DNA of 64,000 nucleotides, taken from the NCBI GenBank assembly GCA_014529385.2, contig CM043958.1, positions 144,334,734 through 144,398,733 of the forward strand, read 5' to 3'. The stretch is from Adiantum capillus-veneris. Lineage: Eukaryota > Streptophyta > Polypodiopsida > Polypodiales > Pteridaceae. The notes beneath the pieces are model-generated. The model was given only the letters and a program-made list of their open reading frames with translations. It searched no databases and was not told where the DNA came from. The position numbers and the translations under genes were made by a program. Below are positions 1-10,574 of the stretch, one piece after another. The number at the start of each line of letters is the position of its first letter. The stretch's first letter is position 1.

Positions 1-382
1 TTAGGTTTTTACAAAAGAATATGTGTATATACCTGGCGGCCCGCCCACTTACCTGGGCGACCACATTGGGCTTTCTACCCCAACAAAGGCTAGGCCAAAG
101 AGTGAACACTCTAGAGAGAGGGAGTTCTCAAAAGTGGATCCTCAAGAGTGGATATTCAAGAATGAAGCCTCCTTGCCTAAAGGATTCCTTTTAAGGGCTT
201 TCACCACAATCCCTTCTACTATGGATTTAAGCTTGAGCTCTCAAACTACCATATACAACTTTGGAACTCCAAGTGAGCCCAAGACTTATACAAAATGAGT
301 GAAAATATTATGCACAACCATAGATATCTCCCGCTTGATGCACATTTGGTTTAGCCTGTGTTAGCCGCTCTAGCAGTATGCG
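1..382. other. Unassigned left edge
   Basis: No gene is recognised here. Homology to the plus-strand sister element (position about 28,340) stops near 382, just after the RNase H motif ADHLS on the minus strand. What lies to the left is therefore either a diverged part of the element or different DNA. A 91-codon plus-strand frame at 23-298 has no recognisable motif and is probably chance. Confidence 0.4.
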
Positions 383-825
383 AGACAAATGATCCGCCAT
401 AACATATCTTTTACAAGGTCTCACCACAATGATAAGAACAAACTCAAGGAGAATTACCAACCATCGTGTAATTCTTCTCGTGGAACAAGGTTTATTTACT
501 AGATACAACAAGGCTTGATGATCCACATAGATAACAAACTTGTTGGCCATAAGGTAGTAGCAAAATTTTTTCACTGCATAATCATACCGAAACCTTCTCG
601 CTCTGCAGTGGTGTAGTTTCTCTTGGCATCATCCAATTGGCGACTTGCAAAGCTAATGGGGTAGTCCAATTTATGTTCTCCGGGTTGCGCTAGAACACAC
701 CCAATAGCAAAGTTCGATGTATCAATATGCACATGGAAAATTACATTTCAATCTAGCACTCGTAGAATAGGAGCGCTAGTCAAGGTCTTTTTTAATGACT
801 CATAAGCATGGTCAGACTCCGCGGT
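383..825 (-). pseudogene. Gypsy RNase H domain (B-minus), decayed
   Basis: The minus strand encodes an RNase H domain that degrades the RNA of the RNA/DNA hybrid during reverse transcription. Visible motifs include FVIYVDHQALLYLVNK and the terminal MADHLS block, which carry catalytic aspartates in this family. The plus-strand sister at 27,962-28,456 gives the same protein with a cleaner frame. Here stops and a frameshift near 575-600 break it. It follows the reverse transcriptase directly, as expected for a Gypsy pol. Confidence 0.75.
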
Positions 826-1600
826 CTAGTGAAACTCAATAAGAAGTTTGTACAAAGGACGAGCTATCTCAACAAAGTTTAAAATAAACCGTTGGTAATA
901 ACCAACATGGTCCATGAACCTTTGAACTCCTTTATAGTTTGTAGGTGGTGGCAATTCAACAATGGATTTAATTTTGCTCTTATCTGTGAAAATCTCATTT
1001 TTGGACACTATATGCCCTAAAATGACTCCATGTTTAACCCAAAATTGGTATTTGAAAGGGTTTAAGGAGATGCAATACAATCTGCACTTCTCAAACACTT
1101 TTCGTAAGCATGATAGATGTTCTTTCCAAGAGGAATAAACACAAAGATCATCTAAGAAAGCTTTGCAGAACTCCCTCAAAGATTCTCTAAAAGCAGTGTT
1201 TATTAATCTTTAAAAGGTAGCAGGGGCATTGGTTAAGCCAAAAGCCATAACACAAAATGCAAACACTCCAAATTCGGTTATAAAAGCTATTTTAGCTTGT
1301 TCCTCTAGTACAACTATGATTTGATTGTAGCCATAGTACCCATCTAAAAAGCTATAAGCTTCCTTCCCTGCAACTCTTTCAAGCACATGTTCTGAATATG
1401 GCAAGGGATAATGGTCCCTCCTAGTGGCGGAAATACCTTCTTGAGATCCACACACACTCTGAGTTTCCCATTCTTTTTTGGCAGAATCACTATTGGAGAC
1501 ACCCATTCTGAGTGCTCAATCGGGTATATGAATCCGTGTTTCTTAAGCTTTTCAATCTCTTCTTGAACGATCTTTGTAATTTAGGATTCATTGGGTAGGG
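826..1600 (-). pseudogene. Gypsy reverse transcriptase (B-minus), frameshifted
   Basis: Two overlapping minus-strand frames (1,210-1,506 and 826-1,179) make up the palm of a Gypsy reverse transcriptase. Visible motifs are FLDGYYGYNQI, AFITEFGVFAFCVMAFGLTN with NAPATF, the catalytic FLDDLCVYS (an F/YxDD box), then LGHIVS and GVQRFMDHVGYYQRFI. The frame changes between the two pieces near 1,190-1,210. The upstream part (1,500-1,600) matches the start of the plus-strand sister at 27,150. The role would be element DNA synthesis, but this copy cannot make a continuous protein. Confidence 0.85.
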
Positions 1601-1678
1601 TCGTTTTGCTGAACTGGTTTAGCCATGCTATTCATGGGGATTGTGTGTTGCACCATAGAAGGTGGAACACCTTTCATA

Positions 1679-2571
1679 TCATGTCCAAGCAAATATATCC
1701 TTGAATTCCTTGACAAGTCCTTTAAGTACATACTCCTCAGTCTCTATTAGATCTTGGGCAATGAAAATAGGTTTGGACTCTTCTCCTGGGTCTGCTAACT
1801 CTATTTCCTTAACTATCACTGGACCGTCATAGACTCCATTGCTTCCATTGATAGGTTTTCTTTGAGCCTTTGTATACACAACCTTACGTTCCTCCGTGGT
1901 GTAGGATTTGAAATGTTCAGCTCTGCAGGGTGTAAGTCTGTGGGATCCTGTTGTTCTGTGGATTGTGATTTCACTTCCGACTCCTTTTGTTGTTGAGCTA
2001 ACTCTCAATTTTATCATCTGCTTATGGTACAACTCAATTTTAGCTTCTTTGTAGCCTCTAGTTGTGCGATGTCAATGGGTTGTGGACTACACCACATAAC
2101 ACTTTGAAGGTATTCACCCCAGTTATCTACCAACTTCCAATGAGCATCGCATGCCCCTATATAATTAAGCCATTTTGTGGTAGATTTCTTTTCATTTATT
2201 CTAGCATGCACATTTTCTTGATATCTTTGCCTCTTATATCTCTTGCTCTTCTTGTCTAATTTTCGATTACGGCCGATCTCTAGTGAAGATTCATTAGATG
2301 AATTGCTACTTGTGTCTTCTGCTCCCTTGGATAGATTGTCATCTAGGGTACCACTGGGCCCTGAATGGTTTGTCCTCACATTTGCACTAAGATTTAACTG
2401 AGATTCTTCATCCTCAGAGTCAATTTCAATTGATGATTCTGACCCCAAATCGTGTGGGCTATAGTCTTGTGAGACGCTACTGGTTCCAATGCCAATCAGA
2501 CCTTCATCTTGTAGGTCATCAGAAGCTATATGCATTGCTTCTAGCATATTTAAGGGTACGAGTGGTCGCAT
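1679..2571 (-). pseudogene. Protease-RT spacer of Gypsy B-minus, unrecognised
   Basis: Two overlapping minus-strand frames (2,014-2,571 and 1,679-2,032) lie between protease and reverse transcriptase. The first is rich in serine and acidic residues (runs such as SSIEIDSEDEES and SSNSSNESS), then basic (RNRKLDKKSKRYKRQRYQ). The second ends in an ETEEYVLKGLVKEFKDIFAWT-type segment, the usual lead-in to a Gypsy reverse transcriptase (KEFKDIFAW). I see no separate enzymatic domain. Composition fits a disordered linker. Frame breaks mark it as decayed. Confidence 0.6.
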
Positions 2572-2829
2572 TTCATCCCCCTCAGGTATTACCTAGGTTG
2601 TCCCCCTGTTTCCCCAAGTGTCTATGGTTGCTGCTAGGTGGACCCTATCCACATTGTCTGACTCAGTCATCCCAGGTAGTACATCCATATAAGGAGAATC
2701 CTCCCCAACATCAGTGTCCACTTTACACGTGTAACAATGCAATGGGGCCGAGTGAACTGTGGTGTCAGATCTATGATCAATTATAAACCTGTTTCCTAGA
2801 GGATGTGCTCGACCAATTACAAGATCCAC

Positions 2830-3318
2830 TCAAATGACAGAATCTTGGAACTGCAAGTAGACATGGTTTTTAGACCAGTCACGCACCATTTTTGCTTCCC
2901 TCATGAAAGGACGTCCTAAGATCGTCTCAGATGCCATAGTGTGCTTGGAGGAATCCATAACAATGAAGGTAATCCTTATTTTATGTCCAAAGACCTTGAT
3001 TTTGAGATCTTCTAGCATCCCAATAGGTTTAACAATAGACCCATTGGCCATATTTACTACTATGGCTGTGGTTCCAAGATGAGGTCTTCCCATAGTTTCC
3101 CAACAATTTTTAGTCACAATGCTAACTCCAGCGCCACCATCATGGATTCCCTTCATAGTTAATCCCTTGGTAGTGAGTGGTATGGTTGCATTGGATTCAT
3201 ATCCCTCAAAGTATCGTCCCAACTTGTTAACAGGTATTTCTACAACAAGGTTCTCATCTAGGTTGGGTTGTGGATCTAAGTGTTCCTCCTCTATTGGCAT
3301 CTCCCTAGCTCCATGCAT
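2830..3318 (-). pseudogene. Gypsy retropepsin (B-minus protease)
   Basis: This is a 162-codon minus-strand frame with a retropepsin-like aspartic protease fold, which matures the gag-pol polyprotein. The active-site region reads GIHDGGAGVSIVTK, with DGGAG at the D[ST]G position, as is usual in this Gypsy branch. A later ILGRPFM block matches the second hydrophobic-Gly signature. It sits between gag and reverse transcriptase, the canonical place. Flanking frames (2,593-2,829 and 3,462-3,737) probably belong to the same polyprotein but carry no clear motif. Confidence 0.75.
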
Positions 3319-4019
3319 CTATGCAATTTGTGGTAGCCTGACCTTTAGTTCTCCATTGAGGAAAGCTCAAAGAGCTAAGAATAGGTCAGGGTCTCCATAT
3401 AGTTTGTACATGATGGTGGTTCTAACTTTTGAAGCCATGAAATCCATCAATTTGGCAATATTTAACGACACTTTTGGCCTTCAGTCCCTTGACATGGGGA
3501 AGATGGGATCTCCATTTCTTCAATAGGGTCAGGTAGTCCCTCTGTAAACATTATTTCCAACAAGAAGTGAGTACTCCCACTTTCCCATAACATTTGGTCA
3601 CTTTCTTCTTGGATGAGACTAGGTATGGCTAGGGGTCTATGGACTTTTTGAGGTTGTTGTTGCGTAGGGAACACTCTGTCTGTAATCTGGATCTGCCTAG
3701 GTGCTGGCTCTAGATCCCTTTGGGTATCTTCTACCAAACTCCTTCTTCGAGCCTAGCCATTATGGCTCATGACGATCTATCTTCCTTGTTGGTTTCTTTC
3801 CTAGTGGTCGTTTTGGTCTCCATGGTTTCACCTGAATTAGAATCCTCTTAAACGTGGTTCATATATACGAGGTCGTCACCAATCGCTATGTTGGTCTTTG
3901 AACTAGCGTATGACTTCACTGCTTTTTGCGATCTCTTCCTTCGTGTTTTCTTCTTCTTTTGAGCTTGGGAAATTGATGCCATGTATCTTTCTTCAAGAAT
4001 ATAATTTTATGTTTGGAGA

Positions 4020-5147
4020 TCATGTGAGTACGTTTACTGGTACAACATGTGTACTTTGTGATGGCTCCTCAGTAACCTCAATCAAGTTTAATGGTGTGAT
4101 CTTTGGTACATTTGGATTATTTGGACATTGGGCAATCAAATGATCTATACCACATTGATTACAAATGAGTATTGGCATTGTAGACATGCCCGCTTGATTG
4201 GTTTGCATTAGTGTGGTGTTCTTTTGTAGCCTAATAGGACACTTGGCCACACGATGTGGACCTCCATACTCATAGCATTGAAGAGGTGGTCTCTTAGCAG
4301 TGTAATTGATATTTTGGCCTCTTGCAGCAAGAGCAACTACTTGATAAACAGGTTTGACTTGTCCCCAATAGTCCTCCATGTAGTATTGTGGACTTTATTC
4401 AAGCACATCACTCCCATAGGCAATATTAGGGTCTATATCTTCCTCACAGCCTTCCAAACAAGCAATCAATGATGACATCAATGCAGGCACTCAAGGTGTG
4501 TTTGTACATGTTAAGGTTGGTCTATTGGCCATCACGCGCTTAAATACTATGCAATCCTTAGCTTGATGACCATACCTCCCACATGCATTGCAATTCCCAT
4601 TGAAGTTCACTCTAAAACTAGGGCATTCACTGGTATGATGCGGACCATAGCATACTGAGCACCATTGTTTCTCCCTTCTTGGATACATATGATTGTTTTG
4701 TGGAGCACGATTGTCTCTAAGACTCTCTTGAATGGCCTTGGTGAGATATGCTAAAGTCATCTCAGATATCTTTGGCTCCTTAGCAATAGGCTTTAGGGTC
4801 ATTGGTTGATGCTTTGATGCTTGCGAGCTAATAGATTTAGGCTCAACAGACACTCTTTCTCCTTGAATCATTAAATTATCCTCCAATTGGATTGCATTGA
4901 TGGTGACCGCTTCCCAAGTGGTGATACCTCTAATGACTAGGCCATTGTAGATATCCTCATGTCGTAATCCCCTAATGAATCTATCAAGAAATTGATTATT
5001 ATTGATGCACTCATTTGGATTACAACAAGAATTCAAATGCTTTAAGCGACTAATAAAGTCTCTCACCGAATCTCCTTCCTCTCGTTGGGTTTTCTGGAGC
5101 TGAGAGGCTACACCCCAAAGCACTCCCTCTTGTATGTATTCTTTCAA
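4020..5147 (-). pseudogene. Gypsy gag nucleocapsid with several CCHC zinc knuckles (B-minus)
   Basis: The 218-codon frame at 4,491-5,147 starts in a capsid-type region (LQKTQREEGDSVRDFISRLKHL; FLDRFIRGLRHEDIYNGLV). It ends in two knuckles: CSVCYGPHHTSEC (CX2CX3HX4C) and CNACGRYGHQAKDC (CX2CX4HX4C). A second frame (4,020-4,379) carries two more: CYEYGGPHRVAKC, with its second Cys changed to Tyr, and CNQCGIDHLIAQC. A break near 4,380-4,490 separates the pairs. Gag packages the element RNA, and knuckles bind it. Four knuckle-like units is more than the one or two usual for plant Gypsy gag. Confidence 0.75.
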
Positions 5148-5550
5148 GAACAGTCTCCTAAGAGTAGGTAAATCGTTTTTTCTTCCACCCTTATGGTTCT
5201 ATACCAATCCCCAGCCTTCCCACACAAGGTTAGGCTTAAAGCATTACTCTTATGCAGGTCATTGTGTTCTCCTAGAGAATCGTATATTTGTTCAAACACT
5301 TCGATATGCTTTCTCACATCCCCGTCTCCACTAAATTTTTGTGTGAGCTTGGCTATTTGTACTGCCTCACTTCTAGGTTCTCTATCAGGCGTGTTATGGA
5401 TATTCTTAGTAATATATCAACCAATATCTTGAGCAAATGTTTCCAAGTCACCTAAGTGAGCAGGCACCATAGGTGAAGGCGCTCTAGAACTACATATGGA
5501 GTAGGTATTGGCGTTGGGATTGGCGCATAGGAAGCCCTTGGGTTCCACGT

Positions 5551-7198
5551 TTAATACGCTATTGTGCCATGTGGTAGCCCAAAGTTCATATGTGTGGCCC
5601 TAGGCATAGCAGACGTTGGATGTGACATGCTAATGCTAGCCGGTATAGTCCCATGGAAATAAGAGCTTGGATGTTGTGGTTGTGGAGCATAGGTTGTTGA
5701 AACAATGGGAGGGGTAGGAACTACATGAGTACGAGGACCTATAGGTGCATATGATTGGTACACACTTGTAGGGGTTGTTGTTGGCATTGAGCAACCATGT
5801 AACGGTGCTTTACTAACAACTGAGGTCCATGGCATGTTTCTGGGCTTGCCCTTCATTGGGGTAGGCATGATAGCCGTGGTGTCATCAAGGGAAAGATGAG
5901 CTAAACTTGGAAAAGTAAAGCTATCACTTGTGGGCTCAGATTGCACTGAGACTCCTGGCAAAACAATATATGGAAGATCCATCGAACTTACCGAGGGAGT
6001 CTCCATTTGCGATAAGGTTGGTTGTTTAGCCTTCCCTGTATCCAAGAATCTCATGAGACCCATGGAAGGCATGTGGATCCCCTTTGTTCTGTCTCTCTAG
6101 CTCAATAACCCTATGGATGACCTCACAAACTCTTTGTTGTTGATCCTCCACACTAGTAGCACCCGTTGTAGATTGTAGGACATCTAACCAACCCACGTGA
6201 TAGGTGTGACCTGTGTATAGGTCTGTTAGAGTTTTCGTTTGTAGTTTGAACTCCTAGTTCTCATTTAAGAACACTCCATCTAGGATTGAGGTGCTAGGGG
6301 TGTCCTTTGGACTGGATGCAATGTGGCTCTCTATGGGTTGACTCTTAGCGGTCGCTAATTCAGGAGCACTTGATTGCTCTCCTAGCAATGATATTGACAT
6401 AGGAGCTTTTTCTTTTAACTCTCTTCATTGCTCCACCTTGTGTAAGCTCTCAATTTCCTTTTCCCTAGCCGCAATGATATACCGCTCAATTTCTTGTACT
6501 TCGGCAAGGCTTCTACCATCAGGTAATATAACCTCGCAGGGGAATAGCTCTGAAGAGTCAGGGGGTGCAGTGAATGGAGTATTCACTTGCACACTTTCTA
6601 AGGGAATAGGGTCTACATTGGTCATTAATGGAGAATTTACTTCCCCAACCCCCTCATTTACATCGTTAGCTCCCTGTTCGAAGTGAGTGGCTCTACTAAA
6701 GGTTTCCTTTAAGTAGCTAAGCACGCTTGGCCCGGACCATGGGCCCATGGCATGCATGTCTTGGCTTGAGCTACCAGGAGTAGCCATTGGGTAACCCTCC
6801 ATGACGTCGTAGTCAGAGGAAGAGTCACTGGACGTAATATGCGGGTCCTGAGCTGTACTACCTTGGGTCCCTGCCGAGGGCCCGAAACCTAAGGTAGGTG
6901 GGTATTGAGAACTCGCGTAAGTTGAAATGCTCACTAGTTGCGGGTCCTGAGTTGTACTACCTTGGGTCCCTGCCGAGGGCCCGAAACCTAAGGTAGGTGG
7001 GTATTGAGAACTCGCGTAAGTTGAAATGCTCACTAGTTGCTCGATCTCTAGCACACAACCAGAACGCAGATGCATGTGCCTTTGGCACCCTATAAGCGTC
7101 GGCAAGTACCCTTTAAGTTTAACCGCTTGAGTTTTTAAGGCGTTTTGCACCCCGTTTTCACTCGTTTTTGATGTTTTTTCATGTTTTTTTACGATCAA
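5551..7198 (-). pseudogene. N-terminal gag region of Gypsy B-minus
   Basis: Two minus-strand frames, 6,425-7,198 (257 codons) and 5,551-6,072 (173 codons), precede the capsid part. Both are rich in Ser, Pro, Thr and Gln and look disordered. The first contains an almost exact 33-residue tandem duplication. The end of the first has a charged, possibly helical stretch (RSLAEVQEIERYIIAAREKE). No known enzymatic motif is visible. The position, directly downstream of the primer site and leader, supports a gag leader region. Frame breaks between 6,072 and 6,425 indicate decay. Confidence 0.55.
6841..7040 (-). repeat. 99-bp in-frame tandem duplication in gag
   Basis: Two copies, 6,841-6,939 and 6,940-7,038, with a 99-bp period (33 codons). 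I see one substitution between them near the start of each copy (GAGC versus GAGT). Because 99 is a multiple of three, the frame is kept. Confidence 0.9.
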
Positions 7199-7790
7199 TT
7201 TTTGGATTAGAGCGTGTGATAGCTTGAAACAAGCATATTGGTCAAGGGGTCGTGGTGTGCTTTATAGCATAGCATTCGGTTACCTGAAGCTCCGCTGGTC
7301 CTCAAAAGGGTCCATTTTTACTTACGCGAGAGGCTAAAATAAGTAATTTTAAAGGGTGACTAAGGCTTGAGCCTGGGGAATATTCCCGATCCCGATCCTA
7401 CCTTTAATTTTCTTTTATTTTTTTGGAATAAGGTCACTGTGGCCGTGCCGTGCGTGCAAGTACGCACACACCTAACCTACCTACTTACAACTAACAGAGC
7501 TACTGTTACACACTAACATAGTACTACAACAACTCATTAGCTAACAGATCTACCTACTGTACCGTACAAAGAGCTAACATTATAGATCTACTACCTTAAT
7601 TCTAACACCTTATCAACAGAGAAAAAACAGTACATTGTAATACCTTATTAAGAAAAACAGTACACTATAGCAAAACAAAGGTCACAAATCCTTCTCAACA
7701 AGCCACACACTTTCTTTCTGTACCTTTCCTACATTTCATAATGCACCACAAAGCAGCATAGAGTGCTATTTGAGCTTAATGCAGGGCATT

Positions 7791-7808
7791 TCCCCGACAA
7801 CGGCGCCA
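7791..7808 (-). other. Primer binding site of Gypsy B-minus
   Basis: Read on the minus strand this is TGGCGCCGTTGTCGGGGA, the form typical of Athila/Tat Gypsy elements that prime from a tRNA of the Asp type. It lies four bases inside the LTR edge at about 7,813. Confidence 0.85.
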
Positions 7809-7812
7809 AAAA

Positions 7813-8354
7813 TGTGCACGTCTATCGCACGTGTCAATGCAAGGGACTTGCCGTACACTGTGCAAGAGCCACAAATGGCTGCAAGCACACAACCATACTA
7901 ATCTAGCAAGATCAAGAGAGCAAGGGTTTGTCATTCGCTACCCTATGCTCGTCTTCATGGAGGATTCCTCACCACGAAGAAGAAGGAGCTACCGCCGTGA
8001 CGCGCTCAACCACCTCGCTGCTGCTGTGCCGTCGTCGTCGCAATTCTCAATCACTCTCTCTCTCTCTCTCTCTCTCTCACATGCATACACACACACACAC
8101 AAGGAGGTGAAGAAGAAGATGGAGATGGAGCAAGAGCACTCTTCAATTGCACAAATGAGAGAATGAGTGATTTTTAGGTTTAGGTGACTTTTATATGAGC
8201 TCGTCCATTCACACTTGGGCACCCATGCTTAGCCAACTAGCCCTTGAATGTTCTAGTTAGAGTGTGCCTCTCATCGGTGATCACTCTACCCTTTTCCTAT
8301 TGGACCGACAAGCCCGGCCCATGACTACTAGAAGTGGACGCCGGTGGGTTAGCA
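7813..8354 (-). repeat. 5' LTR of Gypsy B-minus
   Basis: On the minus strand it starts TGCTAACCC and ends just before the primer site. It matches the LTR of B-plus (32,504-33,097) along its length. Shared blocks include the CATATAAAAG promoter box, a GTGCAAT...TTGCTCCATCTCC block, a compound (GT)n...(GA)n microsatellite, and a terminal CAAGTCCCTTGC block. The exact low edge (7,813 or 7,815) is uncertain by two bases. Confidence 0.8.
8189..8198 (-). promoter_or_regulatory. TATA box of Gypsy B LTR
   Basis: The minus strand reads CATATAAAAG. The same box is at 32,711-32,720 in the B-plus LTR. Conservation in both copies and the position upstream of the microsatellite tract support it as the element's core promoter. 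Confidence 0.65.
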
Positions 8355-8900
8355 CCATCTCTATGCCATTTTTGAACACTATATGTCCTAGTAATTGTCC
8401 CTTCCGGACTAGAAAGATAGACTTGAATGGATTCAAGCAGATCCTCTTCTCATTATATCACTGAAAAACCATTTCCAAAAATAGTAGATGCTTCTCCTCG
8501 GTTTGAGAATACAATGAAGTCATCCATAAATATAGCTAGAAATCTGTGCAAGAATTCACTGAATATCTCCATCATGCAACGTTGGAATGTTGCTGGAGCA
8601 TTGCAGAGACCAAATGGCATGACTAGATACATGAATGTGCCCCATTCAGTAATAAAAGTGGTTTTTCTCCTATCTTTAGGAGAAATCTTTAACTGGTTGT
8701 AACCATTGTAGTCATACGTAAAACTATACATATCATGGCCTGCAATCTCATCAAGCAGCATATTGGTGAAGGGTAATGGAAAGGTATGTTTGATAGTTTG
8801 AGCATTCAATTTTCGATAGTCCACACAGACTATGAGTTTCCCATTCTTCTTTGGTACGACCAATATAGGGAATAACCAATCACTGTTGGTGACTTCTGTG
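8355..8900 (-). pseudogene. Gypsy reverse transcriptase (element C), truncated
   Basis: The minus-strand frame starts at the PKKNGKLIVCVDYRKLN motif. It continues through FLPFTN-like and TYDYNGYNQLKI blocks, TTFITEWGTFMYLVMPFGL, NAPATFQR and the catalytic FMDDFIVFS box. After the DD box the frame breaks (FGNGFSVI then stop). Matching residues resume in another frame as KRICLNPFKSIFLVRKG and LLGHIV, up to the LTR at 8,354. It is clearly different in sequence from B, so C is a separate family. Confidence 0.8.
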
Positions 8901-9873
8901 ACGAATCAAGCTTTCAGAAGGTTGTCAATTTCCTCTTTAACCTTCTTACCATAGTTCGGATTTATTATGTACCTCTATAGACATACTGGTCTGGCATATG
9001 GCTTCAGAGGTTTTCTATGTTGGCAAACCTTGGATCTACACCTTTCAAATCAGTATGTTCCCATGCAAATACACCTTTGTATTTCTGGAACATAAGTCTA
9101 GCTTTTTTCTTCATTTCTGGGTTCATATGCTTATTTAATTTGATTAATCAAGGACTTTCTTCAGAGCCCAAATTCCATCCTTCAATCACTTGGTCTTCTG
9201 GGAGCAGCCAATTTGGGCCACCTCCCTTCCTTTTGGCCAGTGACTCTGCAACATAATCATTGAATATATCTGTTCGTTTTGGATTCTCATTCTGAACTCC
9301 AATGACCCCTTCAGTGTGCATTGGTGTACTGGAATCTGAATATCCCTCTTTGGAGTCAGATGGTTCCTCTGACCGACCAGTCAACTGAACTAGTCTCTCT
9401 CCAGGATTCAATTCAATGAATTGATCTAGATACTGCTTTCTCTATTTCTCAGCTTGCGCCTTATCGAATAACACTACATTCACGTCGATTTCAGCTAACA
9501 AAAATATGTCCATGGTTGCAAGCATCCGTTCAATCTTCTTAACTCCATATTTTTGGCAAAGTTCCTCAGGTCAAAGTGCTTTCTTCCAGTTTATGGTGTT
9601 ATTTTTCTGGAGTTGGATTCTTGTACTGGTTCTTTGAATGGTTATGGTCTGATTTGCATAATCATGAACAACCTACACTGTCCGAAGCCATGGTCATCCC
9701 AGTAGCATACCATATGCTCCTTGGACATCCAATACCAGAAATCTGGTTTTGAATTTCTCTTTACCCACCCTAATCTGCATATTCTCGATCATACCACTTG
9801 CTTGAACAACTCTATGATCAACCATTCTAACCTTAAAGGGTGTTGGTTTTAAATCAATGATACTAAGCCTTTG

Positions 9874-10104
9874 CTAAAGATGTGCCCCCAAAATATTCAC
9901 ACCTGCCCGTCCATCCAATATAACACCGGATAGCGGCTCCCATTGTTTCCTCACCTTGTAATCCACATGGATTACTGGCACCTCATCATCTCTAACAGCC
10001 AACAAATCAACTACTCTGGCATCAACCTCAGCTTTTCTCCGCTGTCTGATAAACTTTGCTACTTCAGGCAAAGTCTTCCTGATATCATCTAATTGGACCG
10101 TCAA
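9874..10104 (-). pseudogene. Retropepsin-like segment of Gypsy C
   Basis: The 76-codon minus-strand frame includes EVPVIHVDYKVRKQWEPLSG, then VILDGRAGVNILG. The ILDGRAGVNI block corresponds to the ILDGGSGVNI active-site strand of Gypsy proteases, with G to R at the position after the catalytic Asp-Gly. It lies between gag and reverse transcriptase. Another fragment (9,148-9,411) downstream has no recognised motif. Confidence 0.55.
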
Positions 10105-10574
10105 TTTTTGAATTCATTCACATATTTTGACATAGATCTCTTCTCTCTCTTGGTTAAAATTATTATCAGAACTCAAGGAATTAAGACTATCTTCACATTG
10201 CCAATCCTATGTTCTGGTGTCTGTACTGAGCCTTGACTGACACTGAGAAAGACACTGTGCTTTTCCCAGTTCAGTGTTTTCTATTGCAGTCAAATCTGAT
10301 TTGACCTGCCCTAGATCATCCACCAGTTCTTGCACTGTAGCAAGCATGGTCTCAAAGATTCCAGATCCTGATTGAGCTGACTGTCTTTTCTTAGAAGACA
10401 GGGCTGGTATCTTTTTAATAACACAAGCATCAAAACTCTCTGACTGTTCTGGTAGCTTCTTAGCTAGATCCTGTGTGATCTTAGCTTCCAGTTCTCACTG
10501 CTATTTCCATTCATCAACTACCTTCTCCTTGCCCTAGCCTTCTAGCCTGCTCTCTGTTGAGTCCATTTATTGGT

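Larger units (their letters stand above)
383..8354 (-). mobile_element. Gypsy LTR retrotransposon B-minus (Athila/Tat-like), 5' LTR to RNase H
   Basis: The minus-strand order is LTR (8,354-7,813), primer binding site, gag, protease, reverse transcriptase and RNase H, which is Ty3/Gypsy order. The primer site reads TGGCGCCGTTGTCGGGGA, close to the form used by Athila/Tat elements (tRNA-Asp type). Reading frames are broken by many stops and shifts. Integrase and the 3' LTR are not in the window. The high end cuts into the reverse transcriptase of another minus-strand Gypsy element (C), so B-minus is an insertion into C. The first five bases beyond its LTR, CCATC at 8,355-8,359, are the presumptive target duplication, which cannot be confirmed because the other end is off-window. 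Confidence 0.85.

Noticed and set aside
23-298. Plus-strand 91-codon frame at the left edge as a gene
   Set aside because: No recognisable domain, atypical composition and location among retroelement remains. Likely chance.
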